A stretch of DNA of 8,029 nucleotides. It comes from Methanocalculus sp. GTDB lineage: Archaea; Halobacteriota; Methanomicrobia; Methanomicrobiales; Methanocorpusculaceae. The stretch is from positions 1-8,029 of the forward strand of contig NZ_JARVGN010000054.1 of assembly GCF_029762515.1 (NCBI RefSeq), in the 5' to 3' direction. Shown here one piece after another: positions 1 through 4,896 of the stretch; position 1 is the first letter of the stretch, and each line of letters opens with the position of its first letter. A program made the translations under genes and the position numbers. The notes beneath the pieces were generated by a model. That model searched no databases. It was not told the origin of the DNA and saw only the letters and a list, made by a program, of their open reading frames with translations.

Positions 1-552
1 ATAGGATCCCTCTTTTGCAAGATTCTCGACAATCGGCCCTCCCGGGTGGGGAAGATTGTGATGGCGTGCAAACTTGTCAAGGGCATTGCCTATCCCGATA
101 TCAAGGGTCTCGCCGAAGATGCGGTACCTTCCATTGAGATAGCCGAGCACCTGCGTATTCGCACCGCTCGCATAGAGCACAATCGGATCATCATATCCTG
201 TGGCAAACCGCCCTATCTCGATATGTGCAACACAATGGTTGACACCAATAAGCGGAACCCCGAGACGGAGCGCCAGTGAGCGTGCAGCAGTACCAACAGT
301 CCTGAGGCATGGGCCAAGGCCGGGACCCTGTGAGAACGCAACACCGGTGATCTCATCTGCATCAGCAAGAGCAGATGAGATCACATCCTTTAACACAGCT
401 GCATGATGCCTTGCCGCTTCACGCGGGTGAATCCCTCCCTGTGGAGGCGAGTACGCAGAAGACGACAGGCTGACAAGATCATCATCAAAAACAGCGGCAC
501 TGAGGTTCCATGCAGTCCCCTCAATACCCAGTACCTGCCCTACATGAGGCAT
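1..552 (-). CDS. kae1: Kae1, tRNA t6A37 threonylcarbamoyltransferase subunit (KEOPS), N-terminal 184 residues; 3' end outside window
   Basis: Kae1 (TsaD/OSGEP family) is the catalytic subunit of the KEOPS complex, which transfers threonylcarbamoyl to A37 of ANN-decoding tRNAs in the cytoplasm. Seen here: the N-terminal ASKHA motif GIEGTAWNLSAAV (residues 9-21), the phosphate-loop-like GPGLGPCLR (77-84), the metal-binding NHCVAHIE (105-112, with His106 and His110 as expected metal ligands), YASGANTQV (127-135) and GETLDIGIGNALDKFAR (147-163). The gene runs off the left edge, so it is not visible whether it is fused to the Bud32 kinase, as in several euryarchaea. Start chosen at ATG 552, the only ATG ahead of the first motif. 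It lies 7 bases after the S27ae stop and has no clear Shine-Dalgarno, which suggests translation coupled to S27ae. Last visible gene of the information-processing operon. Identification is firm. Confidence 0.96.
   Translation of the reverse strand, partial: MPHVGQVLGIEGTAWNLSAAVFDDDLVSLSSSAYSPPQGGIHPREAARHHAAVLKDVISSALADADEITGVAFSQGPGLGPCLRTVGTAARSLALRLGVPLIGVNHCVAHIEIGRFATGYDDPIVLYASGANTQVLGYLNGRYRIFGETLDIGIGNALDKFARHHNLPHPGGPIVENLAKEGSY
347..384. repeat. Perfect 14-bp inverted repeat with 10-base loop inside kae1
   Basis: Arms GTGATCTCATCTGC (347-360) and GCAGATGAGATCAC (371-384) are exact reverse complements separated by 10 bases. On the coding strand they span the codons for residues 57-70 of Kae1 (V-I-S-S-A ... 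D-E-I-T). The mRNA or single-stranded DNA could fold into a long, uninterrupted stem. No function can be assigned from this sequence. Confidence 0.9.
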
Positions 553-559
553 GGATCAG

Positions 560-715
560 TTACTTGTTGAATTCGGTAAAACCACACTTGCCGCAGGATA
601 CACGGTCAGAGTGTGTGGCAAGAAAAACACCGGGTCCGCAGCGGGGGCAGTGGCGTTTCTGTGAAACTGCCTTGTCACCCTCGATTGCATAGTGCTTGTA
701 ACGACCATCAGCCAT
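560..715 (-). CDS. rps27ae: Small ribosomal subunit protein S27ae (eS31)
   Basis: A 51-residue zinc-ribbon protein of the archaeal 30S subunit, corresponding to the ribosomal part of eukaryotic ubiquitin-S27a without the ubiquitin. The zinc ligands are clear: C23-P-R-C26 and C41-G-K-C44. The N-terminus (MADGRYKHYAIEGD) and the C-terminal CGFTEFNK are typical of the family, and the length is usual for archaea. The start ATG at 715 lies 2 bases after the S24e stop and is preceded by a strong GGAGGAG Shine-Dalgarno embedded in the last codons of S24e, so the two ribosomal genes are cotranscribed and probably translationally coupled. Kae1 follows 7 bases downstream. Identification is certain on motif, size and context. 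Confidence 0.97.
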   Translation of the reverse strand: MADGRYKHYAIEGDKAVSQKRHCPRCGPGVFLATHSDRVSCGKCGFTEFNK

Positions 716-717
716 TA

Positions 718-1011
718 TTACTCCTCCGCTTCTGCCTTTGGCTGGCCACGGGCGATGAGGTACTCGCGTTCCGTCCGATCACGGGCTTCCGGTGAATCGT
801 AGATTCTTGCAAGGCCCTTTCCGACACATGAACCATAATGGGTCTTGATCGAATCAAGTGCCATCTTCTCCTCGTTCGCATTCAGAAGAGCACCGAGCTT
901 TCCAATGATCTCTTTCCTTGACGGAGTTGCGCCGTCAAACGTCAGGGTGAACTCCACCTCATTTCTCAGCAGGAGTTCGTTTCTGGTATTGGCTGTTATC
1001 TGAATATCCAT
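718..1011 (-). CDS. rps24e: Small ribosomal subunit protein S24e (eS24)
   Basis: A 97-residue 30S ribosomal protein. Seen: the beta-strand opening MDIQITANTRNELLLRNEVEF, the family signature TPSRKEI (residues 29-35), the helix region around NEEKMALDSI, and the conserved YGSCVGKGLARIYDS (59-73), which corresponds to the FG...GFGLIYDS motif of S24e. The frame is open further upstream to an ATG at 1179, but those extra residues are unrelated to the family and lie antiparallel-free inside the dephospho-CoA kinase gene, so the start is placed at ATG 1011. No good Shine-Dalgarno precedes it (only a weak GGGAT), which fits the TATA-like box 30-39 bases upstream and a very short leader. S27ae follows after 2 bases. 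Confidence 0.95.
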   Translation of the reverse strand: MDIQITANTRNELLLRNEVEFTLTFDGATPSRKEIIGKLGALLNANEEKMALDSIKTHYGSCVGKGLARIYDSPEARDRTEREYLIARGQPKAEAEE

Positions 1012-1039
1012 CGGTATCCCAGAATTATTATCATGGTAG

Positions 1040-1543
1040 TTATTTAATACTGGCGTTCTCACTGGTGAAATATGAGAGGAGAACCTGTGCCTCTTCGCGG
1101 GCAGCGTCATCAATCTCCCTGAGGACAACCCCCTCACCCGGCTGTCCATAGAGGACAAGGGCACCGCGGGGGGCTGCAATAACCAGTGGAATCACCGCAA
1201 GATCCTCCTCGCCATCAACAAATACAAGAGCAGGAGGATCTGCAAGGGCACGGCGAAGCCCGGCGATCAGATCAGGGGTGATCATTCCGGCAGGATTAAT
1301 CACCCTGATGTGGCTCGCGCCCGCATAAAGAGGAGTTCTGAGAAAAGGGGATCGCATTGTGTATCCATCGATAACTGCGATATCAGGATAGATGCCGCGC
1401 GAGAGAAGAGAGTCTGTCACCACATCCCCGACGGTATACACCACTCTTCCGGAGAGGAGCGGTATAACCTCGCTCATATCCGGGAAGAGGATTCCAAACG
1501 GTCTCCTGAAGAGATCGCGGAACTCATCCTGAAGACGGAGCAT
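1040..1543 (-). CDS. GTP-dependent dephospho-CoA kinase (DUF359 family)
   Basis: The DUF359 family was shown in Thermococcus kodakarensis to catalyse the last step of archaeal coenzyme A synthesis: GTP-dependent phosphorylation of the 3'-hydroxyl of dephospho-CoA. It is unrelated to bacterial CoaE. The 167-residue protein shows the family blocks: VVYTVGDVVTDSLLSRG (residues 34-50), PDIAVIDGYTMRSP (53-66), INPAGMITPDL (82-92), and ALVFVDGEEDLAVIPLVIAAP (105-125), with conserved acidic residues Asp40, Asp59, Asp110, Glu112/113 and Asp114. The start is ATG 1543, whose A is shared with the Spt4 stop (TGATG), giving a 1-base overlap; a TTG directly before it is in frame but less likely. A GAAGGT Shine-Dalgarno lies in the Spt4 tail. 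Its place inside a transcription/translation operon is the conserved archaeal arrangement. Confidence 0.93.
   Translation of the reverse strand: MLRLQDEFRDLFRRPFGILFPDMSEVIPLLSGRVVYTVGDVVTDSLLSRGIYPDIAVIDGYTMRSPFLRTPLYAGASHIRVINPAGMITPDLIAGLRRALADPPALVFVDGEEDLAVIPLVIAAPRGALVLYGQPGEGVVLREIDDAAREEAQVLLSYFTSENASIK
1041..1050 (-). promoter_or_regulatory. Putative internal promoter (TATA-like box) for S24e-S27ae-Kae1
   Basis: Read on the minus strand, 1050-1041 is GTATTAAATA, an AT-rich TATA-like box overlapping the stop codon of the dephospho-CoA kinase gene. Its centre is about 34 bases upstream of the S24e ATG, which would place transcription start only some 8 bases before that codon. The 28-base gap here is the only non-overlapping break of any size within the operon, which supports a secondary promoter. 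Inferred from spacing and composition only. Confidence 0.45.
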
Positions 1544-1749
1544 CAACGAACCTTCAGAGCATACCTTCCGGGAAGGTCGATGTTCATCTTTTCTGCGATC
1601 TCAGATTGTTTTGGATCGATGATGACGACATACCCCTGCCAGTCGGTCGAGAGATTGGAATCGCCACAGATGATACAGGACTCCTTATCCGAATCAAGCA
1701 CCCTGTGGCACTGCCTGCATACCTTATCCTGTTTCTTACGCGCGGGCAT
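1543..1749 (-). CDS. spt4: Transcription elongation factor Spt4 (formerly RNA polymerase subunit E'')
   Basis: Spt4 is the small zinc protein that binds the NGN domain of Spt5; the pair clamps RNA polymerase on the template and promotes processivity. The 68-residue protein has the expected zinc site C11-R-Q-C14 ... C25-I-I-C28-G and the conserved DWQGYVVIIDP (36-46) and SEIAEKMNIDLPGRYALKVR tail. The start is set at ATG 1749 (MPARKKQDKV), because a GAGAGGA Shine-Dalgarno lies 6-7 bases before it. An ATG two codons upstream would touch the Shine-Dalgarno. The gene overlaps the 3' end of rpoE1 by 14 bases and shares one base with the dephospho-CoA kinase start, so all three are tightly coupled. 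Spt5 is not in the window. Confidence 0.95.
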   Translation of the reverse strand: MPARKKQDKVCRQCHRVLDSDKESCIICGDSNLSTDWQGYVVIIDPKQSEIAEKMNIDLPGRYALKVR

Positions 1750-2317
1750 CGGCATTCCTCTCGGCAACCTGCTTCGTCTGCTCGTCTTCAAGCCACTGTG
1801 AGGTTCCAAGACCTGCCTGCCGCATTGTCAGTCCAATCTTGCTCTCACGGGGCTCACGCTCATTTAATGAGAGGGAGACGATACGTGCCCTGACAACATC
1901 CCCGACACCGATCGTCCGGTTCGTCTCCTGGCAGACGAGCCGTGAATTCTTCTCATCGTGATTGATATAATCATCTGAGATCTGGCTCACATGCAGCATT
2001 GCATCGATTGGACCAAGGCTCACAAAGGCACCGAATCCTGTCGTTTCGACAACAATCCCCTCAACAATCTCCTGAAGAGCGATCCGGAGCGCAAGTGCCT
2101 CGAAATTGACATCATAGTACACCGCACCATCACCGGGAATAATCTCACCCTCTCCAATCTCATCGATATCGGTGACGACGATGAAGATCCCAATCTCCTT
2201 ATCAATACTTCCTTCGAGCTGTTCCTGGAGAACATCAAGGAGAACAACACGGAGATCCTCACCAAGGCGGTGGGCAGGAACCCGTACCTTATCGGCTAGT
2301 TTCAGCTTGTAATACAT
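1736..2317 (-). CDS. rpoE1: DNA-directed RNA polymerase subunit E' (Rpo7)
   Basis: Rpo7 is the archaeal homologue of eukaryotic RPB7. With Rpo4 it forms the stalk that binds nascent RNA and helps promoter opening. The 193-residue protein has the RNP-like N-terminal domain (MYYKLKLADKVRVPAHRLGED, then the tip loop GSIDKEIGIFIVVTDIDEIGEGEIIPGDGAVYYDVNF split across residues 36-72) and an S1 RNA-binding domain: EIVEGIVVETTGFGAFVSLG (83-102), DAMLHVSQISDDY (105-117), and VGDVVRARIVSLS (138-150). Start is ATG 2317. It has an AGGT Shine-Dalgarno 7 bases away that overlaps the PIN gene stop codon; the gap to the PIN gene is 9 bases. Its 3' end overlaps spt4 by 14 bases, keeping two RNA polymerase-associated genes together. 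Its partner Rpo4 is not in this window. Confidence 0.96.
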   Translation of the reverse strand: MYYKLKLADKVRVPAHRLGEDLRVVLLDVLQEQLEGSIDKEIGIFIVVTDIDEIGEGEIIPGDGAVYYDVNFEALALRIALQEIVEGIVVETTGFGAFVSLGPIDAMLHVSQISDDYINHDEKNSRLVCQETNRTIGVGDVVRARIVSLSLNEREPRESKIGLTMRQAGLGTSQWLEDEQTKQVAERNADARA

Positions 2318-2326
2318 ATCCCATAC

Positions 2327-2740
2327 CTACTTTCTGATCAATTCCAATCGTTTCTGATTTCTTAATACTATTACCGCGATCCCCTTTTGAAGGAGGAGTT
2401 CTTTTAATTTTCTGTCATTTGTCAGAACCGGGACACCGAGAGATTCAGCCTGAAGGACAACAATCTCATCGACAGGTGCCATGACATCATATGGTGGAAG
2501 AACCCTGCATTCCCGGACAAGGGCAAGTCCGAAGCGGGCAGCCGCCGCAGATTTTCCCCTGCCTTGCGAGAGCGCCCGCAGTTCATTCACCACTTCTGAT
2601 GGAACAACCGGTTCAAATGCACCAAAGATCTCCTGCAGGCAGGAGAATATATCCACACCTGAACGGGAGGGGATCAGCAGGGCATTTGTATCCAGGAGGA
2701 CACTTACTCTGTCAGAACCCCCATTCCGATAAGCCGCCAT
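2327..2740 (-). CDS. PIN-domain ribonuclease-like protein of the Fcf1/Utp23 type
   Basis: A 137-residue single-domain PIN protein of the family found next to aIF2 gamma in euryarchaea and related to the eukaryotic rRNA-processing proteins Fcf1 and Utp23. Visible acidic active-site set: LLDTNALLIP (residues 15-24, Asp17), VPSEVVNELRAL (46-57, Glu53), Asp91/Glu92, and VLTNDRKLKELL (105-116, Asp109). The C-terminus VIVLRNQKRLELIRK is usual. A role in pre-rRNA or RNA processing is inferred from relatives; this is not a VapC toxin with an adjacent antitoxin, since no partner gene is present. Start is placed at ATG 2740 because the motif Asp17 lies just past the aIF2 gamma stop and no later start codon is in frame. 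This gives a 37-base overlap with aIF2 gamma. An AGGTGG stands 3 bases before the ATG. Confidence 0.9.
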   Translation of the reverse strand: MAAYRNGGSDRVSVLLDTNALLIPSRSGVDIFSCLQEIFGAFEPVVPSEVVNELRALSQGRGKSAAAARFGLALVRECRVLPPYDVMAPVDEIVVLQAESLGVPVLTNDRKLKELLLQKGIAVIVLRNQKRLELIRK

Positions 2741-3939
2741 CGTCCACCTACCTGCCTTGAGATCGCAATCCGGGATCCAACCTCTGCACACACAGGGCGT
2801 TTCAGGACCACTTCGACGGAATTCTTCTTTGTTCCGGTAACAACACCCACAGTCACCGCAGTTCCAACAGAGAGCATCAGGGGTTCCTTGTGTTTCAGCG
2901 GTTCGATCACCTGCTCGGAAGTGGCACCAACAACCCGCTCCATCAGGGTGACATCAAATCTGAGTTTCTCCCAGACCGGCGGGAGCCTGCCCGGATGTCC
3001 TGCAACCTGCCCGACAAGGGTGTCGCTCTTTGTAATCGCCGGATCGAGTTTCGTCCCGATACCGGTAAGGCCACCTGGTGTTGCCACGGCAATCTTCTTC
3101 GAGCCCATATGCATCGAGCTGATCTTCGTCAGGATAGGCTCCCACTTCGTCTTATTCTCGATGGTATGCTGGCGTCCGGGACGGATCTCGATCTCTTCGC
3201 CATCATGGAGCAGACCCCTGATGAGTGATCCGCCGATGACACCCCCACGAATATCCTTCCATCGCGAACCCGGTTTGTTGATATCAAAGGAACGCGCGAT
3301 TAAAAGGACGGGGGGACGATCGGGATCACGATCGGTATCGGGAATATTCTCATTCAAAACTGCGATGAGTGAGGAATAATTGATCCCTTTCTGCGCTGAG
3401 ACAGGAATGATTGGTGCATTCTCTGCAACAGTGCCCTGGATGAATTTCTTTATCTGCTTGTAATTCTCAAGCGCTGCCTGCTGGGTAACCACATCGATCT
3501 TGTTCTGGACAATGACGATGCGCGTAATCCCGGTCAGCTCAAGTGCCATCAGGTGCTCTTTTGTCTGTGGCTGCGGGCATGGTTCATTGGCTGCAATGAC
3601 GAGCATTGCTCCATCCATAATGGCAGAACCGGACAACATTGTTGCCATCAGGGTTTCGTGCCCCGGTGCATCCACAAAGGAGACCGAACGGATGGGTTCT
3701 GTTTTACCACCACAAACCGGACATTTCTCAGATGCAGAATACGCATCCTCCTCTGGACAGGTGAGGCAACGGTAAAATGTTGCATCAGCATAGCCGAGGC
3801 GGATCGATATCCCCCTCTTCAATTCTTCACTATGGCGATCGGTCCATGTGCCGGTTATCCCCGAGACGAGCGTCGTCTTCCCGTGGTCGACATGGCCGAC
3901 AACGCCTATATTGACACTTGGTATTGTTGGATCATGCAA
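2704..3939 (-). CDS. eif2g: Translation initiation factor aIF2 subunit gamma, TTG start
   Basis: aIF2 gamma is the GTPase core of the aIF2 heterotrimer that delivers initiator Met-tRNA to the 30S subunit and checks start-codon pairing. The 411 residues match the family's length. G1 P-loop GHVDHGKTT (15-23), switch 1 region KRGISIRLGYAD (41-52), zinc knuckle Cys58/61/73/76, G3 DAPGHE (90-95), G4 NKID (146-149), G5 SAQKG (181-185), then domains II and III with GVIGGSLIRG and the terminal WRLIGMGVLTE. The only usable start is TTG 3939: the frame has a TGA stop 7-9 bases upstream, and no ATG or GTG precedes the P-loop. An AAGGAGG Shine-Dalgarno lies 11 bases before it. First gene of the minus-strand operon; the PIN gene overlaps its last 37 bases. 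The alpha and beta subunits are not here. Confidence 0.97.
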   Translation of the reverse strand: MHDPTIPSVNIGVVGHVDHGKTTLVSGITGTWTDRHSEELKRGISIRLGYADATFYRCLTCPEEDAYSASEKCPVCGGKTEPIRSVSFVDAPGHETLMATMLSGSAIMDGAMLVIAANEPCPQPQTKEHLMALELTGITRIVIVQNKIDVVTQQAALENYKQIKKFIQGTVAENAPIIPVSAQKGINYSSLIAVLNENIPDTDRDPDRPPVLLIARSFDINKPGSRWKDIRGGVIGGSLIRGLLHDGEEIEIRPGRQHTIENKTKWEPILTKISSMHMGSKKIAVATPGGLTGIGTKLDPAITKSDTLVGQVAGHPGRLPPVWEKLRFDVTLMERVVGATSEQVIEPLKHKEPLMLSVGTAVTVGVVTGTKKNSVEVVLKRPVCAEVGSRIAISRQVGGRWRLIGMGVLTE

Positions 3940-3950
3940 AGAAACTCAAA

Positions 3951-3957
3951 CCTCCTT
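3951..3957 (-). promoter_or_regulatory. Ribosome binding site of aIF2 gamma (AAGGAGG)
   Basis: A full-strength AAGGAGG on the minus strand, 11 bases before the TTG start at 3939. The spacing is somewhat long. It supports translation from TTG when the transcript begins upstream of it. Confidence 0.7.
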
Positions 3958-3960
3958 AGC

Positions 3961-3971
3961 CTATATAATCG
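3961..3971 (-). promoter_or_regulatory. TATA-like box 1 of the aIF2 gamma operon
   Basis: On the minus strand this reads CGATTATATAG. Its centre is about 27 bases upstream of the TTG start, which predicts a start of transcription at or within a base or two of that codon, i.e. a leaderless mRNA that would not contain the AAGGAGG. Box choice between this and the upstream one is unresolved. Confidence 0.5.
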
Positions 3972-3980
3972 TTCTTCTCA

Positions 3981-3992
3981 TAGATAATATCT
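3981..3992 (-). promoter_or_regulatory. TATA-like box 2 of the aIF2 gamma operon
   Basis: On the minus strand this reads GATATTATCTA within 3992-3981. Transcription from here would begin near 3955-3962 and could give a leader of about 16-23 bases that carries the AAGGAGG ribosome binding site. This is the box that best explains the Shine-Dalgarno. Confidence 0.4.
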
Positions 3993-4003
3993 CAGTGCCT
4001 GAG
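3991..4003. repeat. Short inverted repeat upstream of the aIF2 gamma promoter
   Basis: CTCAG, a 3-base spacer TGC, then CTGAG: a perfect 5-bp dyad lying just upstream of the second aIF2 gamma TATA-like box. It could be a binding site for a dimeric regulator, but a dyad this short may be chance. Confidence 0.35.
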
Positions 4004-4048
4004 TGTTCCCTCAACGCTGATGTACCGCTCTTTTTCAAGCCCCATGGA

Positions 4049-4059
4049 ATACAATGTAT
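4049..4059. promoter_or_regulatory. 11-base palindrome in the aIF2 gamma/nikR intergenic region
   Basis: ATACAATGTAT, a perfect dyad of 5-bp arms around one base, about 70 bases upstream of the nikR start. It lies inside a longer imperfect frame bounded by CATGG (4043-4047) and CCATG (4067-4071). Candidate regulator site; no match to a known NikR consensus is claimed. Confidence 0.35.
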
Positions 4060-4082
4060 GTCATTACCATGAGGGTTTTTCC

Positions 4083-4107
4083 GAAATAGTAATATTGTTG
4101 CATGCAA
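4083..4107 (+). promoter_or_regulatory. nikR promoter with overlapping palindrome (candidate autoregulatory operator)
   Basis: GAAATAGTAATATT (4083-4096) looks like a BRE plus TATA box and would place transcription start near 4117. Right after it lies the perfect 10-bp palindrome TTGCATGCAA (4098-4107), between the TATA box and the expected start site, where a bound dimer would block RNA polymerase recruitment. An AGGTAGGA ribosome binding site at 4115-4122 precedes the ATG at 4129. That NikR itself binds here is inference from position. Confidence 0.5.
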
Positions 4108-4128
4108 TAGATACAGGTAGGAACGCAT

Positions 4129-4557
4129 ATGACCGGAGATTCAGAATTATCCCGAATTGGAATATCACTCCCAAAGAACCTGCTTGACACATTTGATGAT
4201 ATTATAAACATGCGTGGGTATTCATCCCGGTCCGAGGGGATCAGGGATGCAATCAGGAGCTATATCACCTACTACCAGTGGATGTCCGATGTGAAAGGGG
4301 AGCGTCAGGGTGTCATCACGATGGTGTACGATCATGAACACCGGGGCCTGATCCAGACACTCACAGAGATCCAGCACGAATATATGACCGTGATTCAGGC
4401 ATCCCTCCACTCTCATGTCACCCACGATCGCTGCCTTGAGGTCATACTGGTCAGAGGCGATGGCGGGGATCTCAAGAGCATTGCCGAGCGGCTGATGGCA
4501 CAAAAAGGTGTGGAATCCGTCAAACTGACAACGATTCCGGTAAAGGATAAACTCTGA
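4129..4557 (+). CDS. nikR: Nickel-responsive transcriptional regulator NikR
   Basis: NikR is a tetrameric repressor with an N-terminal ribbon-helix-helix DNA-binding domain and a C-terminal ACT-like nickel-binding domain; in other organisms it shuts off nickel uptake when nickel is sufficient. The 142-residue protein has the RHH part SRIGISLPKNLLDTFDDII (residues 8-26) with YSSRSEGIRDAIRSYI (31-46). All four high-affinity nickel ligands are present: His83, His94, His96 and Cys102 (in LHSHVTHDRC), equal to E. coli His76, His87, His89 and Cys95. The ending KGVESVKLTTIPVKDKL is typical. It is the only plus-strand gene seen, divergent from aIF2 gamma. No nickel transporter, hydrogenase or other likely target lies in the window; methanogens need nickel for F430, hydrogenases and CO dehydrogenase. 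Confidence 0.96.
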   Translation: MTGDSELSRIGISLPKNLLDTFDDIINMRGYSSRSEGIRDAIRSYITYYQWMSDVKGERQGVITMVYDHEHRGLIQTLTEIQHEYMTVIQASLHSHVTHDRCLEVILVRGDGGDLKSIAERLMAQKGVESVKLTTIPVKDKL

Positions 4558-4560
4558 AGA

Positions 4561-4848
4561 TTATCCCCCGCCTTCACAGGCACCATCAACATTAAGCCAG
4601 GCACCCTCTGCAGCGACTGTCTCACGGAGACGCTCTTCAGTAATGGACTCCCGTGCATCTTTTTTCACTTTTACCACCTTCCCCTCCCTCAGCTCAACCG
4701 GAGTGAGGAGATCGATTCTGTAGAGGAGATCGGTTGTGTCGATGCAGCCAAAGAGGACACCCCCGATCTCTTCTATCCGGGTAATTGTTCCAACTGTTCC
4801 GGTCCTCCCGTACCGTACCGCCTGTCCCGGGATGATCTCTGTTGCCAT
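4561..4848 (-). CDS. DUF2098 family protein, function unknown
   Basis: A 95-residue soluble protein matching the DUF2098 family, which is known mainly from methanogens and has no established function. The first 55 residues carry the recognisable pattern: PGQAVRYGRTGTVGTITRIE (7-26), a short hinge, then DTTDLLYRIDLLTPVEL (37-53). The repeated short beta strands and glycine turns suggest a small SH3- or KOW-like barrel (inference). The remainder is charged and helical (KVKKDARESITEERLRE), with an acidic, glycine-rich end. No signal peptide, membrane segment or metal site. Start ATG 4848 is preceded by a TATA-like box about 28 bases away and no clear Shine-Dalgarno. The stop lies 3 bases from the convergent nikR stop. 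Confidence 0.82.
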   Translation of the reverse strand: MATEIIPGQAVRYGRTGTVGTITRIEEIGGVLFGCIDTTDLLYRIDLLTPVELREGKVVKVKKDARESITEERLRETVAAEGAWLNVDGACEGGG

Positions 4849-4872
4849 ACCGGGTTTCTCGATTTCAAAGCG

Positions 4873-4880
4873 GATAAAAG
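4873..4880 (-). promoter_or_regulatory. TATA-like box of the DUF2098 gene
   Basis: CTTTTATC on the minus strand, centred about 28 bases upstream of ATG 4848, in the 48-base gap after the deacetylase stop codon. The spacing predicts transcription starting within a few bases of the ATG, so a leaderless or nearly leaderless message. Confidence 0.45.
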
Positions 4881-4896
4881 TATTGACTGTACCGAC

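Noticed and set aside
1012..1179. N-terminal extension of S24e to an ATG at 1179
   Set aside because: The extra 56 residues fall wholly inside the dephospho-CoA kinase gene and are not part of the S24e family; the ATG at 1011 gives the normal length.
1310..1801. 163-codon open frame on the plus strand
   Set aside because: It lies antisense to the dephospho-CoA kinase and spt4, which have clear family motifs; its translation resembles no protein family I recognise and it has no promoter or ribosome binding site.
2327..2740. VapC-type toxin of a toxin-antitoxin pair
   Set aside because: The sequence and the position after aIF2 gamma fit the conserved Fcf1/Utp23-like family, and there is no small antitoxin gene beside it.
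2888..3379. 163-codon open frame on the plus strand
   Set aside because: Antisense to aIF2 gamma; composition is the Ser/Pro/Arg-rich type expected of a shadow frame in GC-rich coding DNA.
3553..3987. 144-codon open frame on the plus strand
   Set aside because: Antisense to the conserved GTPase domain of aIF2 gamma and running into its promoter region; Cys/His-rich by reverse reading of zinc-knuckle and GTPase codons.
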